A stretch of DNA of 64,000 nucleotides from Microvirga splendida (GCF_016427565.1 NZ_JAELXT010000004.1:62001-126000); one strand, 5' to 3'. Shown: positions 25,285 through 38,258, counted from the stretch's first letter. Translations and numbers: made by a program. The notes: generated from the sequence alone by a model not told the origin.

Positions 25285-26934
25285 CTAGCCCCTGGGGACG
25301 GCCTTGAGCAGGCCGAGCTTGGCCAGCCACAGGAGGGCTCTGACCGCCAGGGCCGGCGCGGTGTTCGGGTGCGCGGCCAGGACGCCCCGGACTGTCGTGC
25401 CCTGGCTGCCGGCCAGCTTCCACACGGCAAGGAGAAACGCGGAGGCGATATCCGGCGACGCATTCACCAGGGCAACCCTCAGGCTCAGCCGTTCCAGCAC
25501 CTCGGCCTCGGTAACGTCGGCCGCCTGAGCAAAAACCTGCTGGTTGGAGAAGGGCACAGAGGGAAAACTGGCGAAGAGCTCGAACGGATCGGGGCGAGCC
25601 GGCCAGAACCCCCGCATGGATTCAGGGGAGGGTGCTTCCTGTCCGGCGGTTCTCATCGCGGCAAGTTCCCGCCACAGCTCCTCATAGGCTTCGACGATGA
25701 CTTTCCAGTCGAAACGCTCCCTGGCGCGGGCCGCCCCGTTCGCGCCCAGGCGGCGGCGCAGGTCCGGGTCGGCTGCGAGGCGCTCGAAGGCCGCCGCCGT
25801 CGCATCCACGTCCACGGCGATGGCGGTCGAAGCCTGGCCGATATACGAATCGTAGTTGTCGACCTCGAGCGCATGGCGCGTGGCAAGGTGCTGGCCCGCA
25901 CCCGGTGGAACGGCCATGGTTGGAATGGCAAATCCGTCGATGCCGTTCCTGACGGTATCCTTGTAGCCGTCCCAGTCGGTCACCACCACCGGAAGCCCGG
26001 CCGCCATGGCCTCGATGGGCGTGAGGCCGAAGGTCTCCTGAATGTTGTCGGACAGGGAGCAGAAGACGTCTGCCGCCGCCCAGGCCGTGTCCCGGACATC
26101 GTTGACGCGGCCGTCGAGCACGATGGAGCGCACCGACGGACAGAGCTTCGCCCTGGCATCTGAGAAGGCCTGGGTGATGTGGTCGTTGGCCGCCCAGCCG
26201 CACTCGATCAGGACGACCCGGTGACGCTTGGCGAGGCGCTCCAAGGCCAGGTACATGGGCGTGGGGTTGGCCTTGGCATGAAAGGAGAGGCGCCCGAGGA
26301 ACAGGACGACGAAGTCGCCCGGTTCGATGTCAAGGGATGAGCGCGCCTCGTCCCTGCGCTCCGACCGCCGGGTTTGAGCCTCGCAATCGACCCCGAGGGG
26401 AATCACCGGGAGTTGCGGCCTGACGAAGCGGGTGGCGCCCAGGCGCCGCGACAGATGATCCTCCTGGCGGGCGAACAGCGTCTCGATCACCGCGCGGGAG
26501 GCCGTCGATGTGCAGATGATCGCGTCCCAGGGCTGCACCGCAGCCGTGAGGAGAGAGGTGAGCCCATCCATGGCCCGTGCAGAGGAGAGGGTGTGATTGA
26601 CCCCGCACAGGCTCCAGGACCGTGCCCCGTGAAGCTCCCGCTGCCAGGTCTGCGCCGGGTTGATCGGGCTGGGAGTGAAGAGGCAGCCGACCTGCCGGAG
26701 AGCGCCCGCCTTGGCGGCCACGATGAAGCGCGGCGAGCTCTCCGGGCGGAACTCCTTGACGAAGCTGCAGAATTCCGCGCCGAGCTTGGCATTTCCCACA
26801 TATCCCGTGGGCGTATCGCCGGAGGAATGGCGGGCAAAGGCCGAGAGGAAGCCATGACCGGCGAAGTGGCGGCCCATCGGTTTCCCATGAGTCACGTCGA
26901 AAGCCTCGGTCTCGAAATGGATCGCCGCTGTCAC
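25285..26934 (-). CDS. GT4-type glycosyltransferase (group 1)
   Basis: The product is about 549 residues with a central-to-C-terminal GT-B glycosyltransferase domain. Visible features are VVLFLGRLSFHAKANP (nucleotide-sugar-binding start) and ETFGLTPIEAMAAGLPVVVTDWDGYKD, the E-x7-E-type donor-site motif. A roughly 130-residue C-terminal extension carries no recognised domain. It probably adds a sugar to a cell-surface glycan or lipid from the cytoplasmic face; acceptor and donor are unknown. I prefer the GTG at 26934 (MTAAIHFETEAFDVTHG), which has AGGGG upstream. An ATG at 26994 would add 20 unconvincing residues. Confidence 0.8.
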   Translation of the reverse strand: MTAAIHFETEAFDVTHGKPMGRHFAGHGFLSAFARHSSGDTPTGYVGNAKLGAEFCSFVKEFRPESSPRFIVAAKAGALRQVGCLFTPSPINPAQTWQRELHGARSWSLCGVNHTLSSARAMDGLTSLLTAAVQPWDAIICTSTASRAVIETLFARQEDHLSRRLGATRFVRPQLPVIPLGVDCEAQTRRSERRDEARSSLDIEPGDFVVLFLGRLSFHAKANPTPMYLALERLAKRHRVVLIECGWAANDHITQAFSDARAKLCPSVRSIVLDGRVNDVRDTAWAAADVFCSLSDNIQETFGLTPIEAMAAGLPVVVTDWDGYKDTVRNGIDGFAIPTMAVPPGAGQHLATRHALEVDNYDSYIGQASTAIAVDVDATAAAFERLAADPDLRRRLGANGAARARERFDWKVIVEAYEELWRELAAMRTAGQEAPSPESMRGFWPARPDPFELFASFPSVPFSNQQVFAQAADVTEAEVLERLSLRVALVNASPDIASAFLLAVWKLAGSQGTTVRGVLAAHPNTAPALAVRALLWLAKLGLLKAVPRG

Positions 26935-27388
26935 CGTCCGCCCCTGTTGTTCATGGTTACTCCATAACCTTGTAGCGCATGGCGGGAAACCCATATAGAA
27001 GGAAGAGACCGGACCGCCTCCCGCCGTCGAGAGGCGCCTTTCTGGATCGTTACCGAAAAGTGTTGACTTTGCGCGACTCGGGCGCTAGAGAAACCGGACT
27101 TTCCGGCTGGCCGTAGGTTTTCGCCAGTCGAGGCGCCTAGCTTCGACCGATGCGACCTAAACGCTGCCGAACTCAACCTTGACTGACACTCGTCAGATTT
27201 AGGGCACGACCGCGGTGAGAATGATCGTGGTCCTCTGCAATCGCACCGCGCCAGGGGCTTACCCAAGTCAATGGCGTGGCTTCGTTTTGTGCAGCCCAAA
27301 AGGCCCGCAGAAACGTCGAGGTGCGGCGTTCAACCGTTGAAGACACTCAAAGGCCACCGGGTCGGTGGCTGGTGAAAGAGGGCACAGG
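26935..27388 (+). promoter_or_regulatory. str-operon promoter region
   Basis: The 450-base gap between the divergent glycosyltransferase and rpsL has no gene. A good promoter is present: TTGACT at 27063-27068, a 17-base spacer and TAGAGA at 27086-27091, leaving a leader of roughly 290 bases before rpsL. A second TTGACT at about 27179 lacks a matching -10. Confidence 0.65.
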
Positions 27389-27760
27389 ATGCCAACGATC
27401 TCTCAGCTGATCCGCAAGCCGCGGACGGCGCAAAAGAGCCGGAATAAGGTTCCCGCGCTTGAGGCCTGCCCGCAGAAGCGCGGCGTGTGCACGCGTGTTT
27501 ATACCACGACCCCGAAGAAGCCGAACTCGGCTCTGCGTAAGGTCGCCAAGGTTCGTCTGACGAACGGGTTCGAAGTCATCGGGTACATCCCGGGTGAAGG
27601 TCACAACCTTCAGGAGCACTCCGTGGTCATGATCCGCGGCGGCCGCGTGAAGGACCTTCCGGGTGTCCGTTATCACATCCTCCGCGGTGTCCTCGACACC
27701 CAGGGCGTGAAGAATCGTAAGCAGCGTCGTTCGAAGTACGGCGCGAAGCGGCCGAAGTAA
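27389..27760 (+). CDS. rpsL: 30S ribosomal protein S12
   Basis: A 123-residue S12 ([12 protein letters not shown]). The decoding-site segments [16 protein letters not shown] and [14 protein letters not shown] show wild-type Lys residues at the positions where streptomycin resistance arises. The ATG at 27389 is the family start; the frame is open eight codons upstream. It is first in the str operon. Confidence 0.98.
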   Translation: MPTISQLIRKPRTAQKSRNKVPALEACPQKRGVCTRVYTTTPKKPNSALRKVAKVRLTNGFEVIGYIPGEGHNLQEHSVVMIRGGRVKDLPGVRYHILRGVLDTQGVKNRKQRRSKYGAKRPK

Positions 27761-27787
27761 GCCGTCAACTGTCATTGAGGTCAGCTC

Positions 27788-28258
27788 ATGTCCCGTCGCC
27801 ATAGCGCCGAAAAGCGTGAGATCATCCCGGACGCCAAGTTCGGTGACGTGGTCGTCACGAAGTTCATGAATTCCATCATGTACGACGGCAAGAAGTCCGC
27901 TGCCGAGAGCATCGTCTACGGTGCATTCGACAGCATCGAGAGCCGTGCCAAGGCGAACCCGCTCGAGGTCTTCAAGCAAGCCCTCGACAACGTCGCTCCG
28001 GCGATCGAGGTCCGCTCCCGCCGCGTCGGCGGTGCGACCTACCAGGTCCCGGTCGAGGTTCGTACCGAGCGCCGCCAGGCCCTCGCGATCCGCTGGATCA
28101 TCCAGGCCGCCCGCGGCCGCAACGACAAGACCATGATCGAGCGCCTCTCCGCCGAGCTGCTCGATGCATCGAACAACCGCGGCAATGCCGTGAAGAAGCG
28201 CGAAGACACCCACCGTATGGCGGAAGCCAACCGTGCGTTCTCGCATTACCGCTGGTAA
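27788..28258 (+). CDS. rpsG: 30S ribosomal protein S7
   Basis: A 156-residue S7 ([20 protein letters not shown]) that nucleates assembly of the 30S head. [11 protein letters not shown] and [15 protein letters not shown] are characteristic. GAGGT precedes the ATG. In other bacteria S7 represses its own operon; no leader element was identified here. Confidence 0.98.
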   Translation: MSRRHSAEKREIIPDAKFGDVVVTKFMNSIMYDGKKSAAESIVYGAFDSIESRAKANPLEVFKQALDNVAPAIEVRSRRVGGATYQVPVEVRTERRQALAIRWIIQAARGRNDKTMIERLSAELLDASNNRGNAVKKREDTHRMAEANRAFSHYRW

Positions 28259-28277
28259 AGGTCTGAGGAGCTGAGCG

Positions 28278-30353
28278 ATGCCCCGCACGCACGCGATTGA
28301 GGACTACCGCAACTTCGGCATCATGGCGCACATCGATGCCGGCAAGACCACCACGACCGAGCGCATCCTCTACTACACCGGTAAGTCCCACAAGATCGGT
28401 GAAGTGCACGAGGGTGCTGCCACCATGGACTGGATGGAGCAGGAGCAGGAGCGTGGCATCACGATCACGTCCGCTGCGACCACCTGCTTCTGGAACGACA
28501 AGCGCCTGAACATCATCGACACCCCCGGCCACGTCGACTTCACCATCGAAGTCGAGCGTTCGCTGCGCGTGCTCGACGGCGCCGTCTGCGTTCTCGACGG
28601 CAACCAGGGCGTCGAGCCCCAGACCGAGACCGTGTGGCGCCAGGCCGACAAGTACGACGTTCCGCGTGTCGTGTTCGTCAACAAGATGGACAAGACCGGC
28701 GCGAACTTCTTCAACTGCGTCGCCGACATCATCAAGCGCGTGGCCGGCAAGCCCGTCTGCCTTCAGATCCCGATCGGTGCCGAGAGCGACTTCCGCGGCA
28801 TGGTCGATCTGATCAAGATGAAGGCCCTCATCTGGTCCGGCGAGGCGCTCGGCGCCAACTTCGACGAAGTCGAGATTCCGGCCGACCTGAAGGATCAGGC
28901 GCTGGAATACCGCGCGAAGCTCGTCGAAGCCGCCGTCGAAATGGACGACGACGCTCTTGCTGCATATCTCGACGGCCAGGAGCCGGACGAGGCGACCCTG
29001 CGCCGTCTGATCCGCACGGCCGTGCAGCGTCGTGCCTTCCACCCGGTGCTCTGCGGCTCCGCGTTCAAGAACAAGGGCGTTCAGCCCCTGCTCGACGCCG
29101 TCGTGGACTTCCTGCCGTCCCCGGCAGACCGTGAGGCTATCCAGGGCATCGACTTCAAGACCGAAGAGCCGACCACCCGTAAGCCGAAGGACGACGAAGG
29201 CTTCTCCATGCTCGCCTTCAAGATCATGGACGACCCCTTCGTCGGCACGATCACCTTCTGCCGCGTCTATTCCGGCAAGGTGAATGCAGGCGAGACGCTC
29301 CTCAACTCCTCGCGCGACAAGAAAGAGCGCGTTGGCCGCATGCTGCTGATGCATGCGAACAACCGTGAGGACATCAAGGAAGCCTATGCGGGCGACATCG
29401 TCGCTCTCGCAGGCCTCAAGGAAGTCCGCACCGGCGACACGCTCTGCGATCCGGCTAAGCCTGTGATCCTGGAGCGCATGGAGTTCCCGGAGCCGGTGAT
29501 CGAGATCGCCATCGAGCCGAAGTCGAAGGCCGACCAGGAGAAGCTGGGCCTCGCCCTGTCGAAGCTGGCCGCCGAGGACCCGTCCTTCCGCGTCTCCACC
29601 GACCAGGAGTCGGGCCAGACGATCCTGAAGGGCATGGGCGAGCTTCACCTCGATATCAAGGTCGACATTCTCCGCCGCACCTACAAGGTCGACGCGAATA
29701 TCGGCGCTCCCCAGGTGGCCTACCGCGAGACGATCTCGAGGAAGGCCGAGGTGGACTACACCCACAAGAAGCAGACCGGCGGTACGGGCCAGTTCGCCCG
29801 CGTCAAGCTCGTCGTTCAGCCGAACGACCAGGGCGCCGGCTTCTCCTTCGAGTCCAAGATCGTCGGCGGCGCGGTGCCCAAGGAGTACATCCCGGGCGTC
29901 GAAAAGGGCCTCCAGTCGGTCGTGGGTGCTGGCGTCGTCGCCGGCTTCCCGGTGGTGGACCTCAAGGTCGAGCTCGTCGACGGTGCCTTCCACGAAGTCG
30001 ACTCGTCGGCCCTGGCCTTCGAAATCGCTTCCCGTGCGGCTCTGCGTGAAGCCCTCCAGAAGGGCGCTTCGGTTCTGCTCGAGCCGGTGATGAAGGTCGA
30101 GGTCACGACTCCGGAAGACTACACGGGTTCGGTGATCGGTGATCTGAACTCCCGGCGTGGTCAGATCCAGGGTCAGGACATGCGCGGCAACGCCGTGGTC
30201 ATCAACGCGATGGTCCCGCTCGCCAACATGTTCGGCTACGTCAACACCCTGCGCGGCATGAGCCAGGGTCGTGCGAGCTACACGATGCAGTTCGACCACT
30301 ACGAGCAGGTGCCGTCGAACGTGGCTGCCGAGGTTCAGGCGAAGTACGCCTGA
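28278..30353 (+). CDS. fusA: Elongation factor G
   Basis: A 691-residue EF-G that drives ribosomal translocation with GTP. The G-domain motifs [21 protein letters not shown] and NKMDKTGA are visible, followed by domains II-V ending [15 protein letters not shown]-like sequence. Only one fusA lies in the window. It is 19 bases after rpsG and 44 bases before tuf copy 2. Confidence 0.98.
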   Translation: MPRTHAIEDYRNFGIMAHIDAGKTTTTERILYYTGKSHKIGEVHEGAATMDWMEQEQERGITITSAATTCFWNDKRLNIIDTPGHVDFTIEVERSLRVLDGAVCVLDGNQGVEPQTETVWRQADKYDVPRVVFVNKMDKTGANFFNCVADIIKRVAGKPVCLQIPIGAESDFRGMVDLIKMKALIWSGEALGANFDEVEIPADLKDQALEYRAKLVEAAVEMDDDALAAYLDGQEPDEATLRRLIRTAVQRRAFHPVLCGSAFKNKGVQPLLDAVVDFLPSPADREAIQGIDFKTEEPTTRKPKDDEGFSMLAFKIMDDPFVGTITFCRVYSGKVNAGETLLNSSRDKKERVGRMLLMHANNREDIKEAYAGDIVALAGLKEVRTGDTLCDPAKPVILERMEFPEPVIEIAIEPKSKADQEKLGLALSKLAAEDPSFRVSTDQESGQTILKGMGELHLDIKVDILRRTYKVDANIGAPQVAYRETISRKAEVDYTHKKQTGGTGQFARVKLVVQPNDQGAGFSFESKIVGGAVPKEYIPGVEKGLQSVVGAGVVAGFPVVDLKVELVDGAFHEVDSSALAFEIASRAALREALQKGASVLLEPVMKVEVTTPEDYTGSVIGDLNSRRGQIQGQDMRGNAVVINAMVPLANMFGYVNTLRGMSQGRASYTMQFDHYEQVPSNVAAEVQAKYA

Positions 30354-30397
30354 ACCCACTAAGCAAATATTGAACGATCAAAGGAACGGGTGCCACG

Positions 30398-31588
<1,191 letters not shown>

Positions 31589-31654
31589 TCAAGAGGATCA
31601 AAGGACAGCGGCCGGGCTTCGGCCTAGCCGCTTCCCTTGTTGAATGGATCAACC

Positions 31655-31963
<309 letters not shown>

Positions 31964-32010
31964 GCCGTTAGGCTAGGAGCTTTCGGTAGACACGCCGAGA
32001 GGATACGCAC

Positions 32011-32739
32011 ATGCGCTCAGGCGTCATTGCACAGAAACTCGGGATGACCCGCATCTTCACGGATGCCGGCGAACACATCCCCGTCACGGTTCTTAAGGTC
32101 GACAGCTGCCAGGTCGTCGCCCACAGGACCAAGGAAAAGAACGGCTATACCGCGCTGCAGGTCGGCGTCGGCAAGGCCAAGGTGAAGAACGTCTCGAAGG
32201 CCGAGCGCGGCAATTTTGCCGTCGCCAAGGTCGAGCCGAAGCGCAAGCTCGCGGAATTCCGCGTCTCCGAGGATGCTGTCATCCCGGTCGGCGCAGAGAT
32301 CACCGCTGATCACTTCATTGCCGGTCAGTTCGTGGACGTCACGGGCATCACCACCGGTAAGGGCTTCGCCGGCGGCATGAAGCGCTGGAACTTCGGCGGA
32401 CTGCGCGCCACGCACGGCGTGTCGGTCTCCCACCGCTCGATCGGTTCGACCGGTGGACGCCAGGATCCGGGCAAGACGTTCAAGAACAAGAAGATGCCGG
32501 GTCACCTGGGTGTCGAGCGCGTCACGACGCAGAACCTGCGCGTGGTGTCGACCGACGTCGAGCGCGGTCTGATCCTCGTCGAAGGCGCCGTTCCCGGCGT
32601 GGCCGGCGGCTGGATCTTCGTCCGCGACGCGGTGAAGCGCAAGCTGCCCGCGGAAGTGCCGATGCCCGGCAAGTTCCGCACGGCCAACGATGCTGCGCCG
32701 GCCGCCCAGGCTGAGCAGGCCCAAGAGGAGAATGCGTGA
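32011..32739 (+). CDS. rplC: 50S ribosomal protein L3
   Basis: A 242-residue L3 ([16 protein letters not shown]). It contains the loop that reaches the peptidyl-transferase centre ([28 protein letters not shown]). The C-terminal tail is Ala/Gln/Glu-rich. Its TGA overlaps the ATG of rplD. Confidence 0.98.
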   Translation: MRSGVIAQKLGMTRIFTDAGEHIPVTVLKVDSCQVVAHRTKEKNGYTALQVGVGKAKVKNVSKAERGNFAVAKVEPKRKLAEFRVSEDAVIPVGAEITADHFIAGQFVDVTGITTGKGFAGGMKRWNFGGLRATHGVSVSHRSIGSTGGRQDPGKTFKNKKMPGHLGVERVTTQNLRVVSTDVERGLILVEGAVPGVAGGWIFVRDAVKRKLPAEVPMPGKFRTANDAAPAAQAEQAQEENA

Positions 32740-33359
32740 TGAAACTTGATGTCACCACGCTTGAGGGCAAAACCGCAGGTTCGGTCGACCTGGACGAGGC
32801 CATCTTCGGTCTCGAGCCGCGCGCCGATCTTCTGGCCCGTTGCGTCCGCTGGCAGCTCGCGAAGCGCCAGGCCGGCACGCACGCCGTGAAGAACCGTTCG
32901 CTCATCGATCGGACCACGAAGAAGGTCTACAAGCAAAAGGGCACCGGCAGCGCCCGCCACGGCGCCGCGAGCGCTCCCCAGTTCCGGGGCGGCGGTCGTG
33001 CCTTCGGCCCGCAGGTCCGCAGCCATGCGCACGACCTGCCCAAGAAGGTCCGCGCTCTTGCTCTGAGGCACGCGCTCTCGTCCAAGGCCAAGGACGCCTC
33101 GCTCGTCGTAATCGACGACGTGACGCTCTCCGAGCCCAAGACGAAGGCTCTCGTCGAGCGCTTCGGCAAGCTCGGCCTCGGCAACGCCCTGATCATCGGC
33201 GGCGCCGAGATCGAGACGAACTTCCAGCGGGCTGCTCGCAACATCCCGAACATCGACGTCCTGCCGGTGCAGGGCATCAACGTCTATGACATCCTGCGTC
33301 GCGAGAAGCTCGTTCTCACGAAGGCGGCTGTCGATGCGCTGGAGGCGCGCTTCAAATGA
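32739..33359 (+). CDS. rplD: 50S ribosomal protein L4
   Basis: A 206-residue L4 with the extended exit-tunnel loop ([21 protein letters not shown]). The ATG at 32739 overlaps the rplC stop as TGATG; a GTG one codon earlier is less likely. Its own stop overlaps the rplW start by four bases (ATGA), so rplC, rplD and rplW are translationally coupled. Confidence 0.97.
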   Translation: MKLDVTTLEGKTAGSVDLDEAIFGLEPRADLLARCVRWQLAKRQAGTHAVKNRSLIDRTTKKVYKQKGTGSARHGAASAPQFRGGGRAFGPQVRSHAHDLPKKVRALALRHALSSKAKDASLVVIDDVTLSEPKTKALVERFGKLGLGNALIIGGAEIETNFQRAARNIPNIDVLPVQGINVYDILRREKLVLTKAAVDALEARFK

Positions 33360-33652
33360 GCCTGGACCCGCGCCATTACGATGTAATCGTGAGCCCGGTC
33401 ATCACCGAGAAGGCCACGGCCCTGTCCGAACAGAACAAGGTCGTCTTCAAGGTTCGACTGGATGCGACGAAGCCGCAGATCAAGGAAGCGGTTGAGAAGC
33501 TGTTCGATGTCAAGGTGAAGAGCGTGAATACGATCCTCACCAAGGGCAAAGTGAAGATGTTCCGCGGCACCCGCGGCCAGCGGTCGGACGTGAAGAAGGC
33601 GGTTGTAACCCTCGCTGAGGGCCAGACCATCGACGTCACGACGGGCCTCTGA
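33356..33652 (+). CDS. rplW: 50S ribosomal protein L23
   Basis: A 98-residue L23 ([19 protein letters not shown]) at the exit-tunnel mouth, the docking site for trigger factor and SRP. It begins inside the rplD stop (ATGA overlap) and is 20 bases before rplB. Confidence 0.97.
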   Translation: MSLDPRHYDVIVSPVITEKATALSEQNKVVFKVRLDATKPQIKEAVEKLFDVKVKSVNTILTKGKVKMFRGTRGQRSDVKKAVVTLAEGQTIDVTTGL

Positions 33653-33672
33653 TCGGTTGAGAGAGTGATCCG

Positions 33673-34509
33673 ATGGCTTTGAAAACCTTCAAACCAATCA
33701 CCCCCGGCCTGCGCCAGCTGGTGATCGTGGACCGCAGCGAGCTCTACAAGGGCAAGCCGGTCAAGAAGCTGACGGAGGGCAAGAGCTCCTCCGGCGGCCG
33801 CAACAACCTGGGTCGCGTGACCGTCCGCTTCCGTGGCGGTGGTCACAAGCGCACCCTGCGCCTGGTCGACTTCAAGCGTCGTGGCCGTATGGGCGATGTG
33901 GCGACCGTGGAGCGGATCGAGTACGATCCGAACCGCACCGCCTTCATCGCGCTCATCGGCTATGCCGACGGCGAGCAGGCCTACATCCTGGCCCCGCAGC
34001 GTCTGGCTGTCGGCGATCAGGTGTCGGCCGGCGAGCAGGTCGACATCAAGCCGGGCAACGCGATGCCGATCGGCAACATGCCGGTGGGAACGATCATCCA
34101 CAATGTGGAGCTGAAGGTCGGCAAGGGTGGCGCACTCGCCCGCTCCGCCGGCACCTACGCCCAGATCGTGGGTCGTGACCAGGGCTACGTGACGATCCGC
34201 CTGAACTCCGGCGAGCAGCGCCTGGTCCATGGCCAGTGCTTCGCCAGCGTCGGCGCGGTGTCGAACCCGGACCACATGAACACCTCGATCGGTAAGGCTG
34301 GTCGTAACCGCTGGCTTGGCAAGCGTCCGCACAACCGCGGCGTTTCCATGAACCCGATCGACCACCCGCACGGTGGTGGTGAGGGTCGCACGTCCGGTGG
34401 TCGCCATCCGGTGTCCCCCTGGGGCGTCCCGACCAAGGGCAAGAAAACCCGTTCGAACAAGCGGACCGACAAGTTCATCGTGTCGAGCCGTCACGCTCGG
34501 AAGAAGTAA
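33673..34509 (+). CDS. rplB: 50S ribosomal protein L2
   Basis: A 278-residue L2 ([17 protein letters not shown]). It has the conserved [21 protein letters not shown] block, including the His important for peptidyl transfer. The basic tail is [19 protein letters not shown]. Confidence 0.98.
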   Translation: MALKTFKPITPGLRQLVIVDRSELYKGKPVKKLTEGKSSSGGRNNLGRVTVRFRGGGHKRTLRLVDFKRRGRMGDVATVERIEYDPNRTAFIALIGYADGEQAYILAPQRLAVGDQVSAGEQVDIKPGNAMPIGNMPVGTIIHNVELKVGKGGALARSAGTYAQIVGRDQGYVTIRLNSGEQRLVHGQCFASVGAVSNPDHMNTSIGKAGRNRWLGKRPHNRGVSMNPIDHPHGGGEGRTSGGRHPVSPWGVPTKGKKTRSNKRTDKFIVSSRHARKK

Positions 34510-34524
34510 GGATAGAGGCACGTC

Positions 34525-34803
34525 ATGGCACGTTCGCTTTGGAAGGGTCCGTTCGTCGACGGCTACCTCCTCAAGAAGGCCGAGGCTGCCCGTTCCTCGG
34601 GCCGCAACGAGGTTATCAAGATCTGGAGCCGCCGCTCCACGATCCTCCCGCAGTTCGTTGGCCTCACGTTCGGGGTCTACAACGGACAGAAGCACATTCC
34701 CGTCAACGTGAGCGAGGAAATGGTGGGTCACAAGTTTGGCGAGTTCTCGCCGACCCGCACGTTCCACGGCCACGCGGCGGACAAGAAGGCGAAGAGGAAG
34801 TAA
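34525..34803 (+). CDS. rpsS: 30S ribosomal protein S19
   Basis: A 92-residue S19 ([20 protein letters not shown]) with the [19 protein letters not shown] and [17 protein letters not shown] blocks. It forms a head complex with S13, encoded downstream as rpsM. Confidence 0.98.
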   Translation: MARSLWKGPFVDGYLLKKAEAARSSGRNEVIKIWSRRSTILPQFVGLTFGVYNGQKHIPVNVSEEMVGHKFGEFSPTRTFHGHAADKKAKRK

Positions 34804-34804
34804 G

Positions 34805-35185
34805 ATGGGTAAGGCCGCGACTCCTCGCGCACTGAGCGACACAGAGGCACAAGCCGTCGCTCGCATGCTGCGCGTCAGCCCCCAGAAGCTCAACCTTGTT
34901 GCGGCCCTTATCCGCGGCAAGAAGGTTTCTGCGGCTCTCGCCGATCTCGAGTTCTCCCGCAAGCGCATCGCTCGCGACGTGAAGAAGTGCCTCGAGAGCG
35001 CCATTGCCAACGCCGAGAACAACCACAACCTCGATGTGGACGATCTCGTCGTCAGCCAGGCCTTCGTCGGCAAGGCGCTCGTCATGAAGCGCTTCCACGC
35101 CCGGGCCCGTGGCCGGGGTGCTCGTATCGAAAAGCCGTTCTCGAACCTCACGATCGTGGTTCGGGAAGTTGCCGAACAGGCATAA
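34805..35185 (+). CDS. rplV: 50S ribosomal protein L22
   Basis: A 126-residue L22. [19 protein letters not shown] and the tunnel-lining hairpin [20 protein letters not shown] are visible. The ATG at 34805 lies one base after the rpsS stop, so longer in-frame starts inside rpsS are rejected. Confidence 0.97.
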   Translation: MGKAATPRALSDTEAQAVARMLRVSPQKLNLVAALIRGKKVSAALADLEFSRKRIARDVKKCLESAIANAENNHNLDVDDLVVSQAFVGKALVMKRFHARARGRGARIEKPFSNLTIVVREVAEQA

Positions 35186-35196
35186 AGGAGAACCAG

Positions 35197-35901
35197 ATGG
35201 GTCAGAAAGTTAACCCGATCGGTCTTCGGCTCGGCATCAACCGGACCTGGGACTCGCGCTGGTTCGCCGGCAAGGGCGAGTACGCCAAGCTGATGCATGA
35301 GGATATGGCGATCCGCGAAGCGCTGATGAAGCAGCTGAAGCAGGCCGCCGTCTCGAAGATCGTCATCGAGCGTCCGCACAAGAAGTGCCGCGTCACCATC
35401 CACTCGGGTCGTCCGGGCGTGGTGATCGGCAAGAAGGGTGCCGACATCGAGAAGCTCCGCAAGCTCGTCGCCAAGATGACCGACGCGGATGTGGCGATCA
35501 ACATCGTCGAAGTCCGCAAGCCGGAAGTCGACGCGACGCTGGTGGCCGATTCCATCGCCCAGCAGCTCGAGCGCCGCGTTGCATTCCGCCGCGCCATGAA
35601 GCGTGCCGTTCAGTCGGCCATGCGTCTGGGCGCCGAGGGCATCCGTATCAACTGCTCGGGCCGTCTGGGTGGCGCTGAAATCGCCCGCCTTGAGTGGTAC
35701 CGCGAGGGCCGCGTTCCGCTGCACACCCTGCGTGCGGATGTGGATTACGGAACGGCCACGGCTTTCACCACCTATGGCACCTGCGGCATCAAGGTCTGGA
35801 TCTTCAAGGGCGAAATCCTTGAGCACGACCCGATGGCCCAGGACAAGCGGATGAACGACGAAGGAGGCCGCTCCGGTGGCCGCCGCGAGCAAGCGGCGTA
35901 A
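35197..35901 (+). CDS. rpsC: 30S ribosomal protein S3
   Basis: A 234-residue S3 ([22 protein letters not shown]) with an N-terminal KH domain containing the [14 protein letters not shown] loop and the C-terminal S3 domain [33 protein letters not shown] precedes the ATG at 35197. Confidence 0.98.
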   Translation: MGQKVNPIGLRLGINRTWDSRWFAGKGEYAKLMHEDMAIREALMKQLKQAAVSKIVIERPHKKCRVTIHSGRPGVVIGKKGADIEKLRKLVAKMTDADVAINIVEVRKPEVDATLVADSIAQQLERRVAFRRAMKRAVQSAMRLGAEGIRINCSGRLGGAEIARLEWYREGRVPLHTLRADVDYGTATAFTTYGTCGIKVWIFKGEILEHDPMAQDKRMNDEGGRSGGRREQAA

Positions 35902-35925
35902 CCGAGAGGTCAGGAGAGGTTTGCC

Positions 35926-36339
35926 ATGTTGCAACCGAAGAAAACCAAGTTCCGTAAGCAGTTCAAGGGCCGCATTTCCGGCACTGCGAAGGGCGGTACG
36001 GACCTCAACTTCGGCCAGTTCGGCCTGAAGGCGATGGAACCCGAGCGTGTCAACGCTCGCCAGATCGAGGCGGCTCGCCGCGCCATTACCCGCGCCATGA
36101 AGCGCGCGGGTCGGGTGTGGATCCGCATCTTCCCGGACGTGCCGGTGTCGTCGAAGCCGACCGAAGTGCGTATGGGTAAGGGTAAGGGCGCTCCCGAATT
36201 CTGGGCGGCCAAGGTGAAGCCTGGCCGTATCATGTTCGAGATCGACGGCGTGCCTGAGGATATCGCTCGCGAGGCCCTGCGCCTCGGCGCTGCGAAGCTT
36301 CCGATCAAGACGCGCTTCATCCAGCGCATTGCAGAGTAA
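35926..36339 (+). CDS. rplP: 50S ribosomal protein L16
   Basis: A 137-residue L16 ([16 protein letters not shown]) that shapes the tRNA-binding region of the large subunit. It contains [31 protein letters not shown]-type sequence with the conserved Arg that can be hydroxylated in some bacteria. Confidence 0.97.
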   Translation: MLQPKKTKFRKQFKGRISGTAKGGTDLNFGQFGLKAMEPERVNARQIEAARRAITRAMKRAGRVWIRIFPDVPVSSKPTEVRMGKGKGAPEFWAAKVKPGRIMFEIDGVPEDIAREALRLGAAKLPIKTRFIQRIAE

Positions 36340-36349
36340 GGAGGGGATC

Positions 36350-36562
36350 ATGAAGTCTAAGCAGAGAGCCTCCGACCTCAAGGCGATGTCGCCCGACCAG
36401 CTGACGGACGAGATGCTGAACCTGAAGAAGGAGCAGTTCAACCTCCGCTTCCAGCGCGCGACCGGCCAGCTCGAGAACACCGGACGTGTTCGCGAAGTCC
36501 GCAGGGACATCGCCCGCGTCAAGACGCTGCAGCGCCAGAAGGCCGCTGGGGCGAAGGCTTAA
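36350..36562 (+). CDS. rpmC: 50S ribosomal protein L29
   Basis: A 70-residue helical L29 ([23 protein letters not shown]... [16 protein letters not shown]). AGGAGG lies upstream of the ATG at 36350. An in-frame start at 36329 inside rplP is rejected. Confidence 0.96.
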   Translation: MKSKQRASDLKAMSPDQLTDEMLNLKKEQFNLRFQRATGQLENTGRVREVRRDIARVKTLQRQKAAGAKA

Positions 36563-36573
36563 AGGGGATCAAG

Positions 36574-36813
36574 ATGCCGAAGCGCGTTTTGCAGGGCGTC
36601 GTTGTCAGCGACAAGCAGGACAAGACGGTCGTCGTGAAGGTGGAGCGTCGCTTTACGCACCCGGTTCTGAAAAAGACCGTGCGTAAGACGAAGAACTACC
36701 ATGCTCATGACGAGAACAACAATGCCAAGGTGGGCGACACGGTCTTCATCGAAGAGACCCGGCCGCTCTCCAAGCTCAAGACCTGGGTGCTCGTCGACCA
36801 AGCGAAGGCCTAA
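36574..36813 (+). CDS. rpsQ: 30S ribosomal protein S17
   Basis: A 79-residue S17 OB-fold protein ([30 protein letters not shown]) that binds 16S rRNA early in assembly. It ends the S10 operon block; a 161-base gap with a promoter-like sequence follows. Confidence 0.97.
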   Translation: MPKRVLQGVVVSDKQDKTVVVKVERRFTHPVLKKTVRKTKNYHAHDENNNAKVGDTVFIEETRPLSKLKTWVLVDQAKA

Positions 36814-36830
36814 AAGCCTTCCCTTAGGGG

Positions 36831-36859
36831 TTGTCTAACGAGGGCGGTTCGTGTATACG
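36831..36859 (+). promoter_or_regulatory. Candidate internal promoter before rplN (spc operon)
   Basis: TTGTCT at 36831-36836, a 17-base spacer and TATACG at 36854-36859 form a plausible sigma-70-type promoter about 115 bases before rplN. The leader that follows may carry a regulatory site. No S8-binding element was recognised. Confidence 0.5.
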
Positions 36860-36974
36860 GCCGCCTTTCTCGACATATGAAGGGCAGGGGACATCAGATC
36901 CCCGTCAGGCGTAGTCCGGGAGGCAATCCTGCCGGCCTGGAAACCTGTCTGAAACAAAGGAAAGGATCAAAGCC

Positions 36975-37343
36975 ATGATCCAGATGCAGACGAATCTTGA
37001 CGTCGCCGACAATTCCGGCGCCCGTCGCGTGATGTGCATCAAGGTTCTCGGCGGTTCGAAGCGTAAGTACGCTTCCGTGGGCGATATCATCGTCGTATCC
37101 GTGAAAGAAGCTATCCCGCGCGGCCGCGTGAAGAAGGGCGACGTCATGAAGGCGGTCGTCGTGCGCACCGCCAAGGACATCCGCCGCGCTGACGGCTCGG
37201 TCATCCGTTTCGACCGTAATGCCGCCGTTCTGATCAACAATCAGAAGGAGCCGGTCGGCACTCGTATCTTCGGCCCCGTTCCCCGTGAACTGCGCGCCAA
37301 GAATCACATGAAGATCATTTCGCTTGCGCCGGAGGTGCTTTAA
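36975..37343 (+). CDS. rplN: 50S ribosomal protein L14
   Basis: A 122-residue L14 ([28 protein letters not shown]) with the central rRNA-binding barrel. Its TAA overlaps the ATG of rplX as TAATG, so the two are coupled. Confidence 0.98.
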   Translation: MIQMQTNLDVADNSGARRVMCIKVLGGSKRKYASVGDIIVVSVKEAIPRGRVKKGDVMKAVVVRTAKDIRRADGSVIRFDRNAAVLINNQKEPVGTRIFGPVPRELRAKNHMKIISLAPEVL

Positions 37344-37660
37344 TGGCCGCGAAGATCAAGAAGGGCGATAAGGTCGTCGTTCTGACCGGTCGCGACAAGG
37401 GCAAGACCGGTGAGGTTGTCCAGGTGCTTCCGAAGGAAGAGCGCGCGGTCGTCCGCGGCGTCAACGTCGTGAAGCGTCACCAGCGCCAGACGGCAAGCCA
37501 GGAGGCCGGCATCGTCTCGAAAGAGGCCGCCATCCACCTGTCGAACCTGGCCTACGCGGACCCGAAGGACGGCAAGCCGACCCGGGTTGGTTTCAAAGTT
37601 CTCGAAGACGGCCGCAAGGTCCGTTTCGCCAAGCGTTCGGGGGACCTGATCGATGGCTAA
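37343..37660 (+). CDS. rplX: 50S ribosomal protein L24
   Basis: A 105-residue L24 with the KOW motif [21 protein letters not shown] near the N-terminus. It starts on the last base of the rplN stop and overlaps rplE by eight bases. Confidence 0.97.
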   Translation: MAAKIKKGDKVVVLTGRDKGKTGEVVQVLPKEERAVVRGVNVVKRHQRQTASQEAGIVSKEAAIHLSNLAYADPKDGKPTRVGFKVLEDGRKVRFAKRSGDLIDG

Positions 37661-38219
37661 GGCTCAGGTGGACGGCTACACGCCGCGGCTGAAGAAGCAC
37701 TACGAGGAAGTGGTGCGTCCGAAGCTCATTGAAGAATTCGGCTACAAGAACCCCATGGAAGTGCCGACGATCGAGAAGATCGTCCTCAACATGGGCGTTG
37801 GCGAGTCGACCGCTGACTCGAAGAAGGCATCGGTCGCCGCTGCCGATCTCGCTCTCATCGCCGGCCAGAAGCCGGTGATCACGAAGGCCCGTAAGGCGAT
37901 CTCGCAGTTTAAAGTCCGCGAGGGAATGCCGATCGGTGCCAAGGTTACGCTGCGCAAGGCTCGCATGTACGAGTTCCTGGACCGCTTTGTGACCATCGCA
38001 CTCCCGCGCGTCCGCGACTTCCGGGGCCTGAACCCCAAGTCGTTCGACGGCCGCGGCAACTACGCAATGGGTATCAAGGAGCACCTGGTGTTCCCTGAGA
38101 TCAACTACGACCGGGTCGAGCAGGTCTGGGGTATGGACGTCATCATCACGACGACGGCCAAGACCGACGACGAAGCCCGCGCCCTGCTGCGTCACTTCAA
38201 CTTCCCGTTCCGGCAGTGA
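37653..38219 (+). CDS. rplE: 50S ribosomal protein L5
   Basis: A 188-residue 5S rRNA-binding L5. [42 protein letters not shown] and the [21 protein letters not shown] block are all present. Confidence 0.98.
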   Translation: MAKAQVDGYTPRLKKHYEEVVRPKLIEEFGYKNPMEVPTIEKIVLNMGVGESTADSKKASVAAADLALIAGQKPVITKARKAISQFKVREGMPIGAKVTLRKARMYEFLDRFVTIALPRVRDFRGLNPKSFDGRGNYAMGIKEHLVFPEINYDRVEQVWGMDVIITTTAKTDDEARALLRHFNFPFRQ

Positions 38220-38258
38220 GGATAACTGTCCTCAAACGCGGACACTGGAGATAAAAGC

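Noticed and set aside
33376-36522. Very long antisense frame over rplW to rpmC
   Set aside because: It crosses several well-established ribosomal genes and has no recognisable domain.
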